Positions 30,114 through 42,500 of a DNA stretch of 64,000 nucleotides are shown piece after piece. A program made the position numbers and the translations under genes. The stretch comes from Tigriopus japonicus. Lineage: Eukaryota > Arthropoda > Copepoda > Harpacticoida > Harpacticidae. The notes below the pieces were generated by a model. It was not told the origin of the DNA, searched no databases, and saw nothing but the letters and a program-made list of their open reading frames with translations. Position 1 is the stretch's first letter. Each line of letters opens with the position of its first letter. Location of the stretch: contig JAAGOF010000143.1 of NCBI GenBank assembly GCA_010645155.1, forward strand, positions 20,979 to 84,978. The letters are read 5' to 3'.

Positions 30114-33100
30114 CTTCACAGAAAACGACAAATTTGAAGAAAACAAAAATATACGAGTGGAAATTGGTTATTGATTTTTCAACCTTTTGAAGTTTCAGTG
30201 CTGCTAAGCACGTGTTTGTTTGGATTTGGTGTGTACTTTGTTGGGTTGTCCAGTGTTGCTAATTCAATTTTATCTGAGCCAGATGAGTTTTAACACTAGA
30301 GTTAACGACGCGGAAAAACGAGAAGGCTTTGATTTCTATGGAAATTTTCCGTTTTTGTCCGTCAAGTTCTGAGCGTTGGATGACAATCTGGGATATGATG
30401 AAGAATTTACTTTGCTTTTAATTTTAAATAGTATCGATTTTGACAAATCATTTCACGCAACCTCGATTCTTAACCGGAGGCTTTTCGTAGAGGTCCGAGC
30501 AATCTTTTTTTATCATCTCAAAGGCGTGAGACCGAAGATAAGGTTGAAATAGTGAAATTGTAACGTAAATCTTGATTTCTAAATCAATTACTCATCGATG
30601 AATAATTCAATCTAGAGTCAGTTCGGTCAAAATTGAAATTATTGGATTGGGGTTGAAAAGTCGAGATGTCAAAAAGGGACATTGAACTTAAGGGTGACCG
30701 AATTGTAAAGATGAAAAAAGCCTTACATAATTTGAATCGAATCTCAAAATGTCTGAAGAGAGAGGCAAACTGAAAATATTTAATGAAAGAATATGTCCGA
30801 TCAAAACTCAATCTCGAAATGTTCAGACTTGACTTAGGTTACTTACTTTCTGATTTCAATGAAACTGAACTCTAGTATTTCTTCCCGTCTAGAACATCAT
30901 TTTTGAGTTTTACTACCTTATTTCTGTGAAGATGGGAGCTTCTAGGCCCAGCATGTTTAGCACTTTTTTTTATGTCAAAACTCGGTCATCTTTTTTTAAT
31001 TTTTGTTTAAAATGTTGTGCAATGATAAATTTATGTGAATAAATAGTGGGATCTTTAATGACTCAGGATGGGTAATCTACGAAAGATCAGACAATAAATA
31101 ATGATTCAACAAGAATTTAGCTTTTAACTTTCAATTCCTGTTTTTTGTTGGATCTCTCTTGAATCTCTTAAAATGAAGTATTAGAATAGGGAAAAAGTGT
31201 CATATCAATCTTGAAGTCTTAAGTGAATTGAAAGGCAAAATATTATTTTTTGTGTTGTCATTCTGAATTTTTTGTATCCTATTTGTCAATGGAATTTGTG
31301 TAATTTTCCCAATAAGTAAGTCTGTTTCATTTATTTGTCTCTTCTATGTTCTGTGATGGGCTGATGTGTTACTTCGTTTGTCCTCAATGACGAACATTAC
31401 CCATGACGTCACTTCAGAGCATTCAGGATCAGAATTTCTTATTGCGTTGGAAGTATTAAGTTACATGATATTCTTTCAATCGTATTGTTATTTGTGTCAA
31501 AGAAAATATGATCCACGTGTGTTGCATACTATTTTCAATGTTATTTAAGCATTGAATCCCTATTTTTATGTTTGCCGCTCTGAACATTTTCATTTCTGCT
31601 GCCCTGAATTTTATGCCTTCTCTCAGCACGAGGAGAGGAAGACGGTCGGACGGTCGTTCTCCTTGATCAGTAAAATCAGGAACGCTGCCAACAGCGACAA
31701 GACGGTCTATTTAAAGGAAAACATAGTTTTTTTTGTCGGTCTATTTCCATGAATATTTTATGGGGCAATCTGGTTACACAATGACTTGGCGACTTAAAAA
31801 CATGTCATTTTGCAACATGAAATAGAATTATGAACAAACCATACTCATGAATGCACCAAGTGTATCTGTTGACCTTTTCTTCAATTCTTCGACAGCATAC
31901 CTGATACGTCGAGTCTTGACTCAGGACTGATGAAGTGTTTCTCACTCGACCACATCAAACTTAAATTTTTTTGAAGTATAGTCATGATGTTAGAAAATTC
32001 AGCAGGCTTTCAAGATGTATCAGCAAGACGAAATATCAAGCATAATATTTGATAGAAACTGGAATCGTTAGGCTTTTGTGAAAGTAAGAAACCGAACTTT
32101 GGCCAAATTTTGATTAAAGCTAATTTGGCCTTGATGGCAAAACTGATCGGAGGGCTCCGGTAATGACCCTTATCTATCATTAATTTCATTTATGCCCACA
32201 ATTTTATGATTTTGTGTATGGTTTCAAAACTCTTATTTTGGCATTTAGAAATTAAGGCATGAACAGATTATACTTATGCAAGATTAAAGTAGATAATACA
32301 AGATTTATACAATTTTTGAAACTTTTCATAAAGCACAACGCCTAAAAAGTAATATCTAACCATCATATATGCATTTGATCCCATAAATTTCATCAATCTT
32401 CTTTAACACTAACTTTCTTTGAAGACAGTTTTAATTAGTGATGGACCGAAAGCGCTTTCGGTTTCGGTTTTGGTTTCGGTTATGCCTACCGAAACCGAAA
32501 GCAGACAAGCACTATATAAAATGGAGTTTGACAACAAAATCGAAAAAAAAAATTGGTCCAAAAACCTCTGAAATTTAAGTTTTAAGATTTTTCAAAATTT
32601 GCGACTACCCAACATCGAACACATTCTAATTTTTTAAAGCGGATTTTGCATTTGAACAATTTTGTAAACAGTGAACACTGCTTTCGGTTTCGGTTTCGGT
32701 TAAGCCCTCTTTCGGCCGAAACTTTCGGTTTCGGTTATGAGCCCTTTCGGTCCATCACTAGTTTTAATCATCCCATTCTCTTAAAATTAAAACAATGGTT
32801 TTTATTGTTTTACTAATCATTTTGAAATTAAGCTATTGATTCATTCATAGCCTCTTCTTCACATTCAGAGCAATTGTAACATATCTAGAAAATCCATAAG
32901 AGGTTCAATAAATAAATAACGTGTAGATTTTTACACTCTTTGTACATCTTGAGTACTAACATACCTTTTATGTTAGTGTTCATTACATTATCTAGAGTGT
33001 CACTCAAATTGATAGAGATGTTGATTCCTTAATTTTTATAATTAAAAGAAGAATCCTGTTCTTCATTGATCCCGTTGTCACTAACCCAAAAAACTTCAGT

Positions 33101-33574
33101 TTTCATTGCTTTATCAATGATAACAAAACTAATCCATTTAAGTGGATTAATCCTTAACCAATTTTTCCAAATACAGATTAATCCGTGAAGTCATACTTGA
33201 CACCCTTGTTGTCAGATTGATGAAGTCTGTTCGAAACAAATATCCACTGACTGAATTGGAGTGACATATCTCTGTTAGCTCTCTAGTCCAGCTATCTCTC
33301 TCACAGTCCCATACATGCAGCCTTTGTTTGGTCACACTCCTTTTCGATGGTTTTAGGCCGCCTGTCATTTACTTTACCCACAGACCACACGCACACACAC
33401 ACTCACTCACTCACACTGTGAGCATAAAGGCTGCTGAATCCCTGAAGCCTTCGCTTTTCCAAGGTGTCAGACACATCAAGGGATGAGATTAGTGACCCCG
33501 TAATAAATAAATAATCCGAGATAGCCTAGTCGTCTCACTCTCATCAGTCCTTCCCTATCACATTTTCTAATGAG
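30114..33574. other. intergenic region between CCDC137 and ANKRD13C
   Basis: No exon recognised. It contains the hAT MITE 32436-32760 and, just before ANKRD13C, a short CA / CTCA microsatellite (about 33384-33418). Confidence 0.5.
32436..32760. mobile_element. hAT MITE, TIR tagtgatggaccgaaag
   Basis: 325 bp. The ends tagtgatggaccgaaagc and ctttcggtccatcacta are inverted copies, flanked by the exact 8-bp duplication gttttaat (32428-32435 and 32761-32768). Internal ggtttcggtt runs recur inverted. No coding frame. A diverged copy lies at 21645-21973. Confidence 0.95.
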
Positions 33575-36500
33575 ATGAGTGACTCGGATTCTAGTGGAGG
33601 CTCTCAATCCTCGGGATCCTCGCCGTCGTCCAAGATCGACGGATTGGCGAAAAACACCGCAGAATTGGCTCTGAAACCCGCCGCTCCTACTCAGAGTCAA
33701 CAATGGCCTTTGCACGAATGCGTGTTTCAGGGCGATTTGTCCACATTGTCGGCTCAAATGCGGGCCAGTGCCGACAAAGAGGCCTTGGTTCGCTCCCAAG
33801 ACCCTCATGGGAACACGGCACTTCATTTGGCCGTCATGTTGGGCAAGAAAGAGATGGTTCATTTGTTATTAGCTCATGCCGCGCCCGTGAAGATCAAGAA
33901 CAAATTGGGCTGGAGTCCATTGGCCGAGGCCATTAGGTGGTTTTTTTGCAACAGAAAACAAGTTCGAAGTGGTTTTAACACTCACCTTTGACCGTTTTCT
34001 AGTTATGGGGATCGTCAGACCATCTCCATTTTGCTACGGAAGCTCAAGTGTCAAGCTAAAGAGCAGCTTAAGAATCGCAAACCCGACATGATTGCGGCGC
34101 TCAAGAAGTTGGGCGATTACGTGGTGGATCTCCGATGGGATTTCACTAGTTGGATCCCGTTGGTTTCCAAGATGCTCCCCTCGGACATTTGCAAGATCTC
34201 CAAAAAGGGTAAGGTCAATTTCAATGACACAAAGCTCTTTAAGTTTCGGCTGCCACAGAATGAGCTTTCGGCGCGAATTTTGGTTGAGAGGCGAACGAAC
34301 ACTGATAAGAACAGTGTTTGAGAAGAAAAATGAAAAAAAAATACTAGTCTGATACTGATCACGTTTTAGGAGCTTGTGTGCGTTTGGACACGACATTGGT
34401 GGATTTTACGGAGATGCATTGGGAGCGTGGCGACATCACTTTCCTATATCGTGGCGATGCCAGCAGTCCGGATGTGTCACTGTTTGTGTTGGACAATAAG
34501 CTCAAGGTCTATCAAAGGGTGAGAAAAAGGCACACCTCGATAGTTATGATATTCCCTGGTTAGTGAGTGGAGCGTCGAATCACGTAGAAAACTAGAACTT
34601 GGGGAGCAATGATGGCGAGAGCTCAGCAAACCACCAAATAAAACTTACTCATGGATAGATGACCTTACTGATCTAATGAGAGATTCAATGTCTTAGGTAC
34701 GCACGGAGGAGTCCGAGATGGAATTCGAGGAAGAAGTGGACTTACTTATGTCCGGTGATATCATATCCGCCCAAATCTCGACTAAGCCTATCAACTTCAC
34801 CAAAGCTCAATCGGGATGGTTCTTCAAAGAGGATCGTAAGAAGACGATTGATTCATAGTTGTTCTAGCATTAATTCAAAACAATTGTTGTTTGTCCCTTC
34901 AGGTCACGAGATGGTGGGCACCTATAACGCGACTTTTTACTCAATCAATGGCATTTCGTTGGAAACCCGGAAACGTCGGGAGCACCTTTCCAATGAGGAC
35001 CTTCAAAAGAATAAAGCTCTGCTTGAGAATTTTGCCAAAGGCAATGTAGACCAACAAGATGGTCAGTTTCTCTCTTTCTATTTCGATCTTTGCAATCCAA
35101 CATGCCTTCATTTTTAATGTGATTGCACGTAGGTGAAGAATATCCTCGCAAAGAATCCCTCCCACCCCCTCCCAAGACTGAAGTCAGTTGGAAGGCCTAC
35201 ATTGAAGCGCCTCCAGGGGAATTTCCCCATCTTGGACGGAAGCAAATGTGTAAAGAGTCATCCAAAGCTTTTAAGGCTACAGTGGCCATGAGTGAGGAGT
35301 TTCCACTTACTGTGGATATGCTGCTCAACATTCTTGAGGTAAGTTCTAAAGGCATTGAGATGACCATAGTTTTTGCCAATCACCTCGTAAAAGCGTCAAC
35401 TGTTTCCACTAAAAGTGTTGTCACTCAGGAGAAGAGATTGGCATTATACACTCAATATGAAGTACTCATATTCAGTTCAATAATTATATTCAACTCAATG
35501 AGAAATATATGAAGCACTCAAAAGAAGTAGCACAACCGCACATTTTGAACTTGTTTATGACTTCTACATATGTTCTTCAAATGATGTGAAGATTCATAAA
35601 TCATAACTAGAGCGGCCGAAAATATTTTATTAAAATATTTTGATGTTTTGAGCAGTTTTTTGAATATTGGGGCTTTTTCATTCAAAACCAAAAGAAAATT
35701 CCCTTTTTTCAATGAATTATTACAAGAATCTTCATGGTTTCAATAAATATTTTGAATTTTTGGCAAAAATCTGGTCTTTCCGAAAACACTGCTAAAATCT
35801 CCCCATTTTTCAAGAAATTATAATGCTGGTCGGACAATTGGTCAGTTTGGCCTCGAAAATAACATTAACGGTTTTTAATCTTAAATAGCAAACCGCACCT
35901 CCAATCAAAAGAGCATGATGTAAAGTCTGAATTGAATATTCGGCCAAATCTTGGCAATATAATATTATTTGATGTAGGGATTAAATTATAACTGTCAAGA
36001 ATAACCAATTTTCACAACTCGGAAATAATTTTAAACAGCAAAAATTGGTCAACCTGCATTTCCATCATTAATGCCAATTTTTCATAAAAAAAACTGGAGG
36101 TAAAAAAAATCCAAAAAATATCAATTGATTGCCCCTGAAAACCTGCAAAATTAAATATGTTTTAAATATTTGGGTGTCATTTGAATATGTTATTATATAT
36201 TTTGATGATATTGCCTTAAATATTTGGCCGTCAAAATTAAATATTTTCGGCGGCTCTATTCATAACTCTTTGCCTTTTCACATCAAAAACGCATCCATTT
36301 TTATTCTACTGTTCATCTGAGCGAAAGGAAAATAAATATTACATGAGTGAAAAATGATATTTGAGCAGACTTAAAATCACATAGAGGTCTTAGAGAACTC
36401 TATGTTCAATCATGGTCAGGGTGGGCATTAATATGTAGGAGCTGAAACACCTTTTAGCGCTGTATTAGAAAGGTTTTTTCATATAACTCCTGACCTAAGT

Positions 36501-39500
36501 TTACCCAAATCAAGTCGGTATTCCTAATTCGGATATTCATTAATATCGGCGCAGGCACTGTGTTTAAACTTTTTAAACAAAGGAAAGTGATCTTACATTG
36601 GTTTTGAACTACTCTCAATTAAATCATACCGCTCGTTAATTCGTTAACGTGCGGCTTTTGGTCTGGGGTGTTTTAAAAAACAGCAACGTTTCATTATATT
36701 CACCTTCGTGAAAGGATTAAAGGGAGACATTTGGCTTGCCCTTTTGGGTTCAGTTTCTTTTTTATTTCAAAGAATGCAAAATGTTATTAAGGATTACTTC
36801 ATCTTTCCATTTTGTCTTCGACGCCTTAACATTGCTTCGATTAATAGCCTTATGAAAACTCGTAGCTGTACGGATCCGTGATGCTGCGACTCTTCATGAT
36901 CATTCTCAGTTGAAGCATTGCCCATGGGAAGAACCTCCCGTAGAGCTTCGTTCAAGGTATTGCTGTCAATGCTCAGTGGTCTGCTACTAAGTCGAACAGG
37001 TCGCACTGATAGGGTGTTCACAACCTCTTGTAATGATTGTCGGTATAATGACATCATCCGCTCCCGTTCCTGACGATCCAGTTCGCGTTCTCGTTCCCGT
37101 TCCTGACGATCCAGTTCGCGTTCTCGTTCCCGTTCCTGACGATCCAGTTCGCGTTCTCGTTCCCGTTCCTGACGTTGGTGTTTCTGCTCCTCAAGCAAAC
37201 GCTCCTTGTCTTGTCGGAGCTCCTCTCGACCTCTAATGACTTCTTGGAGGAGAGCATCCTTCTTGTCTTCGGCATTTCGAACTTCCTCTCTTATGATATC
37301 GTGCCATTCTGTGACCGTCCGCCGAGAAGGCGGCTTTGGTCGGCGGGAAATCTCTTTCTTGGACCTCTTTTGGACAAGGCCATTCCTGACCTTCGGCACG
37401 CCAGCCATTGCAGGAAGTTCGATAGACGAACTATCACTAGAGACTAAAGAGTTGTTTTTCTTTTAGTCTCTTACTATTACCATGGCTATTACTAGCTCAA
37501 TCTCATTATCTCAATGTAGGTCACGTTGGCGTGCGTGTAAGCTCACGGTCACGAAGCTCACCCTTTTTCTCTCCATGGTGACCAAATGTTTAAGAGAAGA
37601 GCAAGGAGGGCGAGAGCTCAGAGTTTCGGCTGACCAATGGGCTGACCAACCGCCAGAGGTCGTCACGAGCGCCTAAATGGGCAGAAAGGAGAATCGTCCG
37701 TTAAGGACTATGAAGCAAAATGTCGATTACAACACTTTCAAGCTTAAATTTCTTATCAATGAAAGTGCTGTTTGGAGTGTGATTATGTTTATATTCATAT
37801 ACGTGATGTATCATTTTTCGTTTTCTTTGATCCTTATGAAAGTAATTGATCGCGATTGCCTGTTGCAAGCCCTACTTTCATTTTGTTCTTCTGGAGTTGA
37901 ATGGGCTTGCTTGTGAGTTTATTCCCAAGTTGAAGACCATGATCCTCTTTAATTTGATGAAGTTTGGCGATGTGGTCCCACTTGACTGATCCTTTACCAG
38001 GCCACGCAAGTTCCTTGTATTCGAACAAAAGATTGCTGACATACTTTGCCATGTGCCCAGGATCACAAATGGCATAGACTTGGTGATTTGCACTTGGATG
38101 AGGATGCTTAAAGTGAGTCTTGACATTGGACACATCTGGAGGGTGGATGGAGGACACAACCAAGAGCATTAAAGGCTGAAATATTGTGAATAGTCCCATC
38201 CATGACCACAGTTCTGATCTTGACTCCGGTTTTTTTTTTTGGAGTATTGGTGCTAGGGTCGGAGGGTTGAGCCTCGCCCGGCCAGAGAAAGCTAGCCATC
38301 ACATCGTCTAAAGTAGTTCCGATAGGCAATCTCATGTCCGGTATCAGAATGGTTCTCCGTCTGTGGGTGTGAATTAGCGTCTAAAAGTTTCCTCGAGAAA
38401 GGTCGGGGAGGAGAATCGAACCTGGGACCTCTCTCATTATAGGAAACTGCGCTAACCACGACGCCAGGTCTTCTCCCTTTAAATGACATTGGAATAATGC
38501 TTCACGAATTATCCCAGCCAGAACTTCAGATCGCAGACCTTTAATCAAAAAGTATACAATTGGAATCTTCCAAAACCTTCGAAGTCCTGTCACCATGACA
38601 ACAAGCGCCTCGTTGACAGGAACATCAGTGTCCCCAATATCAGCAGCTCCTCCAACGTCCACGTACCCGAAACAACATCCACGCCTTTGATCAAATTGAA
38701 CCATTTCTTTGATGGACATGCCATCAATTGATAAGGCTCCGTCCGAGTAATCAATGTCACGTGAATGTTTTTTCAGCTCTTCCAGAGCAAGAACTTGGAA
38801 TCCAGGGTTGCATTGAACTGATCCAAGGAGTTTTCGAATGGTGCTTGGGCAGGGTAATGAAAAGAACGAAGAAACAAACTTGTACGCTTTAGGGCTGTAG
38901 TAATGAAGTGCCACAGCAAAGCTTTTCGTCTCATCGGTGTATCTTCGTTGTCCTTCCTTGCTTTGAACAAGATCATTAAGGACATTTAACTCAAGAGTTG
39001 AAAAGCGGTCTTTCAAGAAACTGAATCCATCCCTTGATACCAATTTCTTTTTTCTCAACTCTTCCAAACAATCAGACAGCGTTGCATATCCCCTTTTGTC
39101 CACAAAACCCTTCACCCAAAAATTGTTCTTCTTTTTTATCTGCCGTTCAAGAAGAAACTGTTTCTTAATCATTTTTGACCTAACAAAATTGATGTCGGCT
39201 GAACAATTATAATTGTGATCCCTCAATGCACTCAACTCCAGTGATGAAACTTGACCTAACTGGCTTGATGAATTCTTAGTCAAAGAATCCTCAACTTCAA
39301 CTGATGGAATATTTTCATCAATTATCTCTTGCCGAGAATTCTGATCTTCCATTGATTCTGAAGGGCGCTTTGTCTTGGTTGGAGTTGATTTGGAACTCTC
39401 ACATGTCGGCAGATTTTGGTTGGATATCACTTTTGGATCTTGACGCTGAAGAATTCTTCGAACTTTCTTGGGTGGTGGTTGTAGATGTGCTGAAAAGCCT

Positions 39501-42500
39501 TTAAATATGGAAGGAAGGGCACCGAGTTTGAGCTTCTTCTTTCGTGATTCTGATTCAAAATCATCGTCTCTAAAAGATGTATATTAATCAACGTTTTCAA
39601 AGTAGACCATAACCATTGTAAAAATGAGAAATGCCTGAAATGAAGTGATCACTACATAGAGAAGAAGAAGCACGTGGTTGAAAGTTTTTCCTTCGCAGAG
39701 CCTTGATCCACTCTTTCCGTAATTTCGAATCCGATGGAAAGAAATGAAAACTCAACGGGCTCGGTGATTAAGAATAGAACCGATTGGTGCATCCAAAAGC
39801 AGAGCAACTACGTACCATGATGGTTTTATCCGCTAATGAGACACGAATCACGATTTCCATTGTAGCACAAGAACACTGTTTTGTAGTGATGGGGGGCAAA
39901 CAAGAGATTGGGCAAGCTGTATTGGCACAATGCTTGGGCTTGCTGAAGCTTGGCATAACTTGGGTGTTTGTACAATTACTTTTCCCAGCTAGCAGGTTTG
40001 CCAAATTTGCTATGAACGAAGAATTGACTTGCCATCCGAATTTCACTAAATCAGGCTGATTCAGCTAAATAGGGCCCATACCTTTGAAAGGATGTATTTT
40101 TAAGAAAATTACACACTTCAATTCTCTCACATGGGGAAATGCAAAATATTTCGAGAATACTAAAAAAAGATTTGGCATTTTACTTTTTCATGCCGGCAAC
40201 TCTGAGTAAACGAGATTGTTCTGGAAGTGTGACTTCTAAATCTCGGTCTTGATTAGCCTCAAAAGTGCATTCATGTGTGGCCTAGAACCGAAACAAAAAA
40301 AACCATGGTTTTGCAAATACTATCCAAATTGAAATATTTTTTTGTATCACTTCCACTATTTATTGCTGAATTATTAAGGTCAAAAGATCATTGAAAATGC
40401 AACTTGACATTCTTTTCTTCTAAGTCACACTGCAAGCATCTGAAATCTTCTAAGAGCAACTGCCGGCAACTGCATCTTCCAATGTTCCTTGAGCTTGCCA
40501 AGTGTATTGGTGTATTGCCCAAGTAATGCTTGTCAACAACTTGTTCTTGGGTGTTTGTGATGACTCATTACTTGCCCAAGTCACATCACTACTGTTTTGC
40601 CCATTTCACGTGAAATCATCAGCGTAATCGACAGCTGACTTTCGATTAAGAGACCTACCGAATTTCTACTGACCAGCCCGGTGAGGTTCCCATCTTGCCT
40701 GAAAATCAGGCGCCCTACTTGGAGAAGAGTGACAGGAACTGGTAAAGTAGAAAATACAAGATGGTGTTGTTCAAACTAAAGCCTTAATATAACTAGAGTG
40801 CGATATTTTATTATGGCACCCTAGTTCAAACAAATAAAAAACAAATAACTTTGCTAATTTGGAATGCACTCCCACAAGAACTCGGAAAAGCCAAATCCTC
40901 GGAAACAACAATACAATGGATCAACCATTGACTTCTATCAATACTAGACCGAGTGTAAGCCTAAAAATGTGTCTCCGGTCGCCAACTGTTGCGCGGACAC
41001 AAGTGCGGGAACATTTGAAATGTGTGACCAGGCAAATGTCAACCATGCAAGTGATGAGTCAAATGTGGAATTCAGTAATGTTTTTGGTTCATTTTTGTTA
41101 TTACTAATGGTCACTTTCTTGAAAGAACCGAAGACGCCACTAGGTGACCCTGCCATTGGATTTGAATACTACAACTAGGAAGTTTTTTGCTATTACGTTC
41201 AATAAGTCATTGGTTGGAAGAACACAAATTTAAGCTTTTGCGTTATGTAGGGTTAATCCAATGCATATATGGACAAAAACTAACTTCTGGCTTCAAGAAC
41301 GAGTTTTGAAAAGTTGGTCTTGATTCGCATGTTTGGTCACACTTACTGTCTGCTCAACAGTTGTGATGGAGACATTTTCCTCATGAATTCAACGCATTCC
41401 GCCCCACTTGCCAAATCAGCCAGACTAAAGCTTGCACGCTATCTAGTGATTACAGGCAGGGTGGGCATTTGATTTTTGGACATTTTGTCCACCCCTGTCC
41501 AAAAGGTGTCCAAAAGTGTCCAAAAATAAGGCTGTCCAAAAATAGTAATTCGAAAAATAATGGTTAAAAACATTTTTAGAATAACATTCTACAAACTTTC
41601 TCTCCAAAATAAACGTCACTTGACGAAATCTAAGCAAGAATAAGTCAATTCAGCATAAGAAACTTACACTTAATACATTAAATGAGCCAATAACTTGAAG
41701 GCCAAACTGGACATTTGAACTTTCCACTCTTTTCATTTGACCACCGAGCATCGTCCAAAATGTGGGAAAGAATGATCGACTGAAGGAATGAACGAACAAA
41801 CCAATGCAATGTGAGACTGGGACTACTAATAACACGCTCACACCACACTTCATGTTAAACATAGCATGCGAGTACATTTTAAAGCTAATTGTGTCTTGAT
41901 TTGTGACAAGAGAAGGTTACTTAGTATTTTGATTTATATTCCAAAGTTTATCATTGTTGCAAGTGTTTCCCATCCAAGAGGCAAGAAGTCTTTTGACCTG
42001 ACTGTCCAAAAAATGTTAACTATAATAAAGCACACTCAAACTGATATCAGATTGCAATGTGGGTATTATAATGCTTTTGCCAAAGAATTAAAGCAATGTT
42101 GTTTTACTATTAAAAAAGACAAGACTCTTGTTTACAGATGAGGAAATAAAATGTAAATCTTGAAACATTTTGAACAGTTACACACATTTTACCATTGTGT
42201 ATAAACAAAACATTTAATTTTTTTAATAATTTATTAACAAGTTATCATGGCAAAGTTTATTTCTCCAAGTAATGTTCCCATTAAAAGAACTATTTTTGTT
42301 TAAGTACACAACCATGCATTCTTTAGAATTCAATTACTTATGTAGTGTAACTGGTTTTTCGTCTGATTTGTAAAACTTTCTTTTACGTTTGTTGGACTTT
42401 TGGACACTTATGGACATCTTTTGGGGATTTTTTGGACACCCTCTGGGGATTTTTGGACACCTTCTGGGTATTTTTGGACACTTTTGGACACTTTTGGACA

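Noticed and set aside
40969..41178. 69-70-codon ORFs inside the R2 repeat
   Set aside because: Frames are not preserved between R2 copies.
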